A stretch of DNA of 36,062 nt from contig JAWKRB010000050.1 of assembly GCA_041389885.1 (NCBI GenBank), positions 1-36,062 on the forward strand, in the 5' to 3' direction. Source of the stretch: JAWKRB01 sp041389885. Lineage in GTDB: Bacteria; Myxococcota_A; Polyangia; Polyangiales; Ga0077539. The translations under genes and the position numbers were made by a program. Positions 33,174 through 36,062 of the stretch are shown here, in pieces. The notes beneath the pieces are model-generated. The model saw only the letters and a list, made by a program, of their open reading frames with translations. It was not told the DNA's origin and did no database searches. Position 1 is the stretch's first letter. Each line of letters opens with the position of its first letter.

Positions 33174-34237
33174 GCGCGGTCGAGGAGGCCGTCGAGTTCC
33201 AGAACGCCGAGGGGCAGACGCTCCGGGGCATCCTGCACCACCCCGCGGTGACGGCGCCGGGCGCCCCCGCGGTGCTGTGGCTCTCCGCGGGTCAGAAGGT
33301 GCGCCAGGGCGCCTGGAGGATGAACGTGGTCATCGCGCGGCGGCTCGCCGCGATCGGCGTGCCCGTGCTGCGCTTCGACTACCACGGCATCGGCGACAGC
33401 GAAGGCGACGACCGTCACGGGCAGTTCGTGATGGACCTCTACGGCTTCATCCAGACCGGCGGGTTCAGGGGCGACGTCTCGGCGGCGGCGGCGTACCTCC
33501 GCTCGAGGGTGGGTCCGCAGCGGCTCGTGATCGGAGGCCTCTGCGGCGGAGCCATCTCGGCGCTCTTCGCGAGCTCGCGCATCGACGACGTGGCCTCGCT
33601 CCTGCTGGTCGACCTCCCCGTCACCATCTCCAGCGCCGCCCGCCAGCGCTACCTCGAGGACCACCCGGAGGAGCTCATTCGCGCTCGCCCCGGCGAGGCC
33701 GAGACCGTGATGACCCTGTACTTCCGACGGCTCACCGACCCCGAGGCCTGGCGTCGGCTGCTCTCGGGGGAGAGCAACTACCAGCTCCTCGTCGAGACCC
33801 TCAAGGTGCGCGCGCGGCAGCGCCTCGACACAGTCCTCCCCGCGCTCCCCGCGAGGCTGCGGGCGCCCGCGGAGGCCGCGATCGCGAGGGCGCTCCCCCC
33901 GCTCGCGGTCGAGCCCTCGGGGGACTCGGGGGCCGACGACCGGGCCCGAGCCGCCGGCGAAGAGCGCAACGCCCTGGTGGCCGAGGAGTTTCGCGCGGCC
34001 CGACGGCGCGGGCTGCGCATGCGCTTCTTGAACAGCTCGGCCTACGAACCCACCTTTCAGAACTTCTTCGGCGCCGCCGAGCTCGCCGGCGACCCGATCC
34101 AGCTGCGCCGTCAGGGCATCGACCACGCGGTGGTCCCCGACACGAACCACATCTTCTCGATCGACAGCGCGCGGCGGTCGCTCTTCGAGAGCGTGGACGA
34201 GCTCGTTCGCGAAGCGACGGCCGCCGCCCGGCGCTGA
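33155..34237 (+). CDS. Alpha/beta hydrolase with Cys nucleophile (exosortase-A hydrolase 1 type)
   Basis: This 360-residue alpha/beta hydrolase has VLWLSAGQKVRQGAWRMN, FDYHGIGDSEGDDR and the elbow GGLCGGA with Cys130 in place of Ser, then a C-terminal catalytic His332 in DTNHIFS. A Cys nucleophile at this spot is also typical of hydrolase 1 of the exosortase A accessory set and suits transfer of an acyl group as a thioester. A long lid of about 120 residues lies between strands (about 175-295). ATG 33155 has a good AAAGGAG (33140-33146) 8 nt before it and overlaps the previous gene by 19 bp; GTG 33170 is a less likely start. Confidence 0.8.
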   Translation: MDGGEVSAVEEAVEFQNAEGQTLRGILHHPAVTAPGAPAVLWLSAGQKVRQGAWRMNVVIARRLAAIGVPVLRFDYHGIGDSEGDDRHGQFVMDLYGFIQTGGFRGDVSAAAAYLRSRVGPQRLVIGGLCGGAISALFASSRIDDVASLLLVDLPVTISSAARQRYLEDHPEELIRARPGEAETVMTLYFRRLTDPEAWRRLLSGESNYQLLVETLKVRARQRLDTVLPALPARLRAPAEAAIARALPPLAVEPSGDSGADDRARAAGEERNALVAEEFRAARRRGLRMRFLNSSAYEPTFQNFFGAAELAGDPIQLRRQGIDHAVVPDTNHIFSIDSARRSLFESVDELVREATAAARR

Positions 34238-34245
34238 CATGCGAC

Positions 34246-34275
34246 GTGACCGCGCCCCGCGTCCGTTGCTACGCT
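34246..34275 (+). promoter_or_regulatory. Probable promoter of the DUF2341/LamG lipoprotein gene
   Basis: GTGACC (34246-34251), an 18-nt spacer and TACGCT (34270-34275) lie 7 nt before the ATG at 34283. The layout matches that at 19640-19669 and suggests an almost leaderless message. Confidence 0.4.
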
Positions 34276-34282
34276 GGGGGAT

Positions 34283-35959
34283 ATGGCTTCGCCCGGCTCG
34301 CTCGCGCTCCGCTCCGTCGCTCTCACGCTGATCCTCGTCGGCGTCGCCGGCTGCCCCACCCGCGGCCGGCTCCAGCCCCTGAACATGCAGCTCCTCGAGG
34401 ACGGCGGCGTCGGCCCCATCGACGACGCGCCGGAGTACGACGGGCAGAGCCCCAACGAAGACGGGGGCGCGCGAGCCGACGTGCCCGCGCTGCCCAGCTG
34501 CCCAGCGCCCACCGCGCCCGCGCGAACCGACCCCTGCGCGGGGCGCGGCGCCGACTGCGGCCTGCCGATGAGCGCCCGCGTGAGCATCAACGGCGCGCGG
34601 ACCGCGCACACCGACCTGCAGGTGCGCGTGACGCTGCCCGCGATGGTGCGCGGCGCGATCGGTGCGTCCTGCGACCGGCTGGTGTTTCGCACCACCGAGG
34701 GTCAGTGGGCGCCGCACTTCGTCACCGACTGCGCGATGGGTGTCGCGTGGGTGAAGGTGCCCTCCATCGCGCCGGGGGGCACGACGCTCACGCTGCGGTA
34801 CGGCGGCGCGACGGCGCTCCCCGCGGCCAACAGCTACGACGACACCTTCGACCGCGTGCCGACCCGCGCCGCCAACCTGCTCGGCGCCTACAGCTTCGAC
34901 GAGGGCAGCGGCGCCGTCACCTGCCCGGCCGCGGGCACCACCCCCTTCGACGCGTACATCCTCCAGGACCAGTACCGCGCGAACCACCCCGAGATCGCCG
35001 GCCCCGACCCCGTGATCTGGTCGAGCGAGTCTCCCACGAGCCCGCTCGCCCCGACGAACACCGCCGCGCGCTTCTCTCGCGGGCAGCACTCGCTGAATTT
35101 TCCCCTGGCGATGATCCGTGACCTCGGGCAGCCCGACGCGGCGACCACGCGCACGCGCCCGATCAACTGGCGCTCGCGCACGTCCGCGCCCTTCGACACG
35201 GCGCGCGACCAGCTCTCCGTCGGCATCTGGGTGCGCCCGCTCTCCCCCGCGAACGCCTACGAAGACAACTTTCAGACCGTCATGTGCTTCGGCATGCCCG
35301 ACCTGGCGACGCGCGCGCGGCACTGGATGCTGCCCGAGACCGACCAGCGGGTGATCGACAACGCGATCTTCAACCCCTGGGCGCTGTTCTTTCGCGGCGA
35401 CGGCGCCGACGACACGCTCTTTCAGGGCAACACCTGCGTCGAGCCCTGCCTCGACGTGATCCAGTACGCCCACATCACGACCACCGAGCCGCAGATGGGC
35501 ATGGCCTTCGTGAACCGATGGCACTTCATCGGCTTCACCTTCGACCGCACGACGATGCCTCACACCACGCGCCGGAGCTTCTACGACGACCGGGTCTACG
35601 CCTACCCCGCCGACCTCGAGCTCTTCCCTCAAGACCGCGTGTACTGTCCCAACCCGCTCTCGTTCAACGCCTGCAACCCGCCCGAGGGTCAGCCCACCAC
35701 CTGCAGCGTCCCCTGCGCGCCGCTCTGCCCCGGCGGCCACGGTCCGTGCATCAATCCCCCCGACGCGCCCATCCAGTACCCGCCCGCGCCGGTGATGATC
35801 GGCGCCGACCTCAACGACGGCGTGGCTCAGCTCGGCATCGAGGGCCAGGTCGACGACATGTTCATCATCGGCCGCGCCCTCTCGGTCGACGAGATGCAGG
35901 CCTACCGAGAGCACCGGCAGTACTCGCCCGACCCCATCGTCGCCACCGTCACCCCCTGA
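34283..35959 (+). CDS. DUF2341/LamG-domain lipoprotein
   Basis: This 558-residue lipoprotein has a signal peptide ending in VGVAGC (Cys24) and an Asp/Glu/Gly-rich linker. Residues about 95-175 form a DUF2341-like domain (VSINGARTAHTDLQVRVTLP, ending LTLRYGG). From about 195 to the end a LamG/concanavalin-like beta sandwich is seen: LLGAYSFDEGSG, DQLSVGIWVRPLS, WHFIGFTFDRTT and IEGQVDDMFIIGRALS. Several Cys pairs in the last third suggest disulfides. Such proteins bind carbohydrates or other surface ligands outside the cell. It has its own promoter and is not part of the acyl-ligase run. Confidence 0.8.
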   Translation: MASPGSLALRSVALTLILVGVAGCPTRGRLQPLNMQLLEDGGVGPIDDAPEYDGQSPNEDGGARADVPALPSCPAPTAPARTDPCAGRGADCGLPMSARVSINGARTAHTDLQVRVTLPAMVRGAIGASCDRLVFRTTEGQWAPHFVTDCAMGVAWVKVPSIAPGGTTLTLRYGGATALPAANSYDDTFDRVPTRAANLLGAYSFDEGSGAVTCPAAGTTPFDAYILQDQYRANHPEIAGPDPVIWSSESPTSPLAPTNTAARFSRGQHSLNFPLAMIRDLGQPDAATTRTRPINWRSRTSAPFDTARDQLSVGIWVRPLSPANAYEDNFQTVMCFGMPDLATRARHWMLPETDQRVIDNAIFNPWALFFRGDGADDTLFQGNTCVEPCLDVIQYAHITTTEPQMGMAFVNRWHFIGFTFDRTTMPHTTRRSFYDDRVYAYPADLELFPQDRVYCPNPLSFNACNPPEGQPTTCSVPCAPLCPGGHGPCINPPDAPIQYPPAPVMIGADLNDGVAQLGIEGQVDDMFIIGRALSVDEMQAYREHRQYSPDPIVATVTP

Positions 35960-36019
35960 GACGACGCCCCCCCGAGGCGCCCCGGGTGGAGCCCCGCCGC
36001 GCCGCCGGAGGTCGGTCGC

Positions 36020-36062
36020 TCAGCGCACGCCGGGCGAGCGCCAGCGGTTCACCCGCCGGGGC
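36020..36062 (-). CDS. Possible 3' end of a minus-strand gene
   Basis: On the minus strand the frame entering from the window edge ends in VNRWRSPGVR and a TGA at 36022-36020. All its codons end in G or C, as in true genes here, but only 13 codons are visible, so this is a weak call. The 60 bp between it and the LamG gene hold no clear terminator. Confidence 0.25.
   Translation of the reverse strand, partial: PRRVNRWRSPGVR

Noticed and set aside
33113..35914. Long minus-strand open frame opposite the hydrolase and LamG genes
   Set aside because: It has no recognisable domain and crosses two real genes and the promoter between them.

Overview
The window is very GC-rich, with third codon positions almost entirely G or C, and is densely packed with genes. 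Three things suggest a myxobacterium-like member of Myxococcota, perhaps the Polyangia/Sandaracinaceae side: many lipoproteins with Asp/Ala-rich linkers, a nidogen-domain protein ending in a MYXO-CTERM-like tail, and a Hanks-type kinase with a proline-rich tail beside RCC1-repeat and DUF2341/LamG surface proteins. This placement is an inference from gene style; no rRNA is present. I saw no tRNA, insertion sequence, prophage or CRISPR array.

Layout. 1-1906: 3' part of a dihaem c-type cytochrome. 2014-4336: an MFS transporter and two unrecognised proteins. 4372-6423: a sigma-32-like factor, rsmI and a possible tiny lipoprotein. 6375-10034 (minus strand): a pectin-acetylesterase/Notum-like lipoprotein followed by a membrane-anchored spermidine-synthase-like protein that carries a frameshift. 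10220-14188: a nidogen/Cys-rich MYXO-CTERM protein and an RCC1-repeat lipoprotein. 14233-17109: a fatty-acid-hydroxylase-family membrane protein and an unusual OppB-like permease with HEAT-like repeats inserted. 17233-20465: a Ser/Thr kinase whose tail appears to change frame three times, and a periplasmic TPR-like protein. 20514-23152: a catalytic/non-catalytic M16 peptidase pair.

23158-29331 is a housekeeping run: holB, a PSP1/RicT-like gene, metG, a HEAT-repeat gene and a TatD-family gene. The order holB-ricT-metG-tatD recalls the one known from Bacillus, which also has rsmI in the same neighbourhood.

29397-34237 is the most interesting part: a compact run of an NAD-synthase-family protein, an AMP-forming acyl ligase, an acyl carrier protein and two odd alpha/beta hydrolases. 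One hydrolase has Arg and the other Cys where the catalytic Ser is expected. The last four match in order and motif the accessory set described around exosortase A (ligase, carrier, hydrolase 2, hydrolase 1), but no exosortase, PEP-CTERM protein or PLP decarboxylase is seen here. An 18-bp perfect palindrome covers the start codon of the first gene, and a 15-bp palindrome lies before the carrier gene. I read this as a dedicated acyl-activation/carrier pathway of unknown product. The window closes with a DUF2341/LamG lipoprotein and possibly the end of a minus-strand gene.
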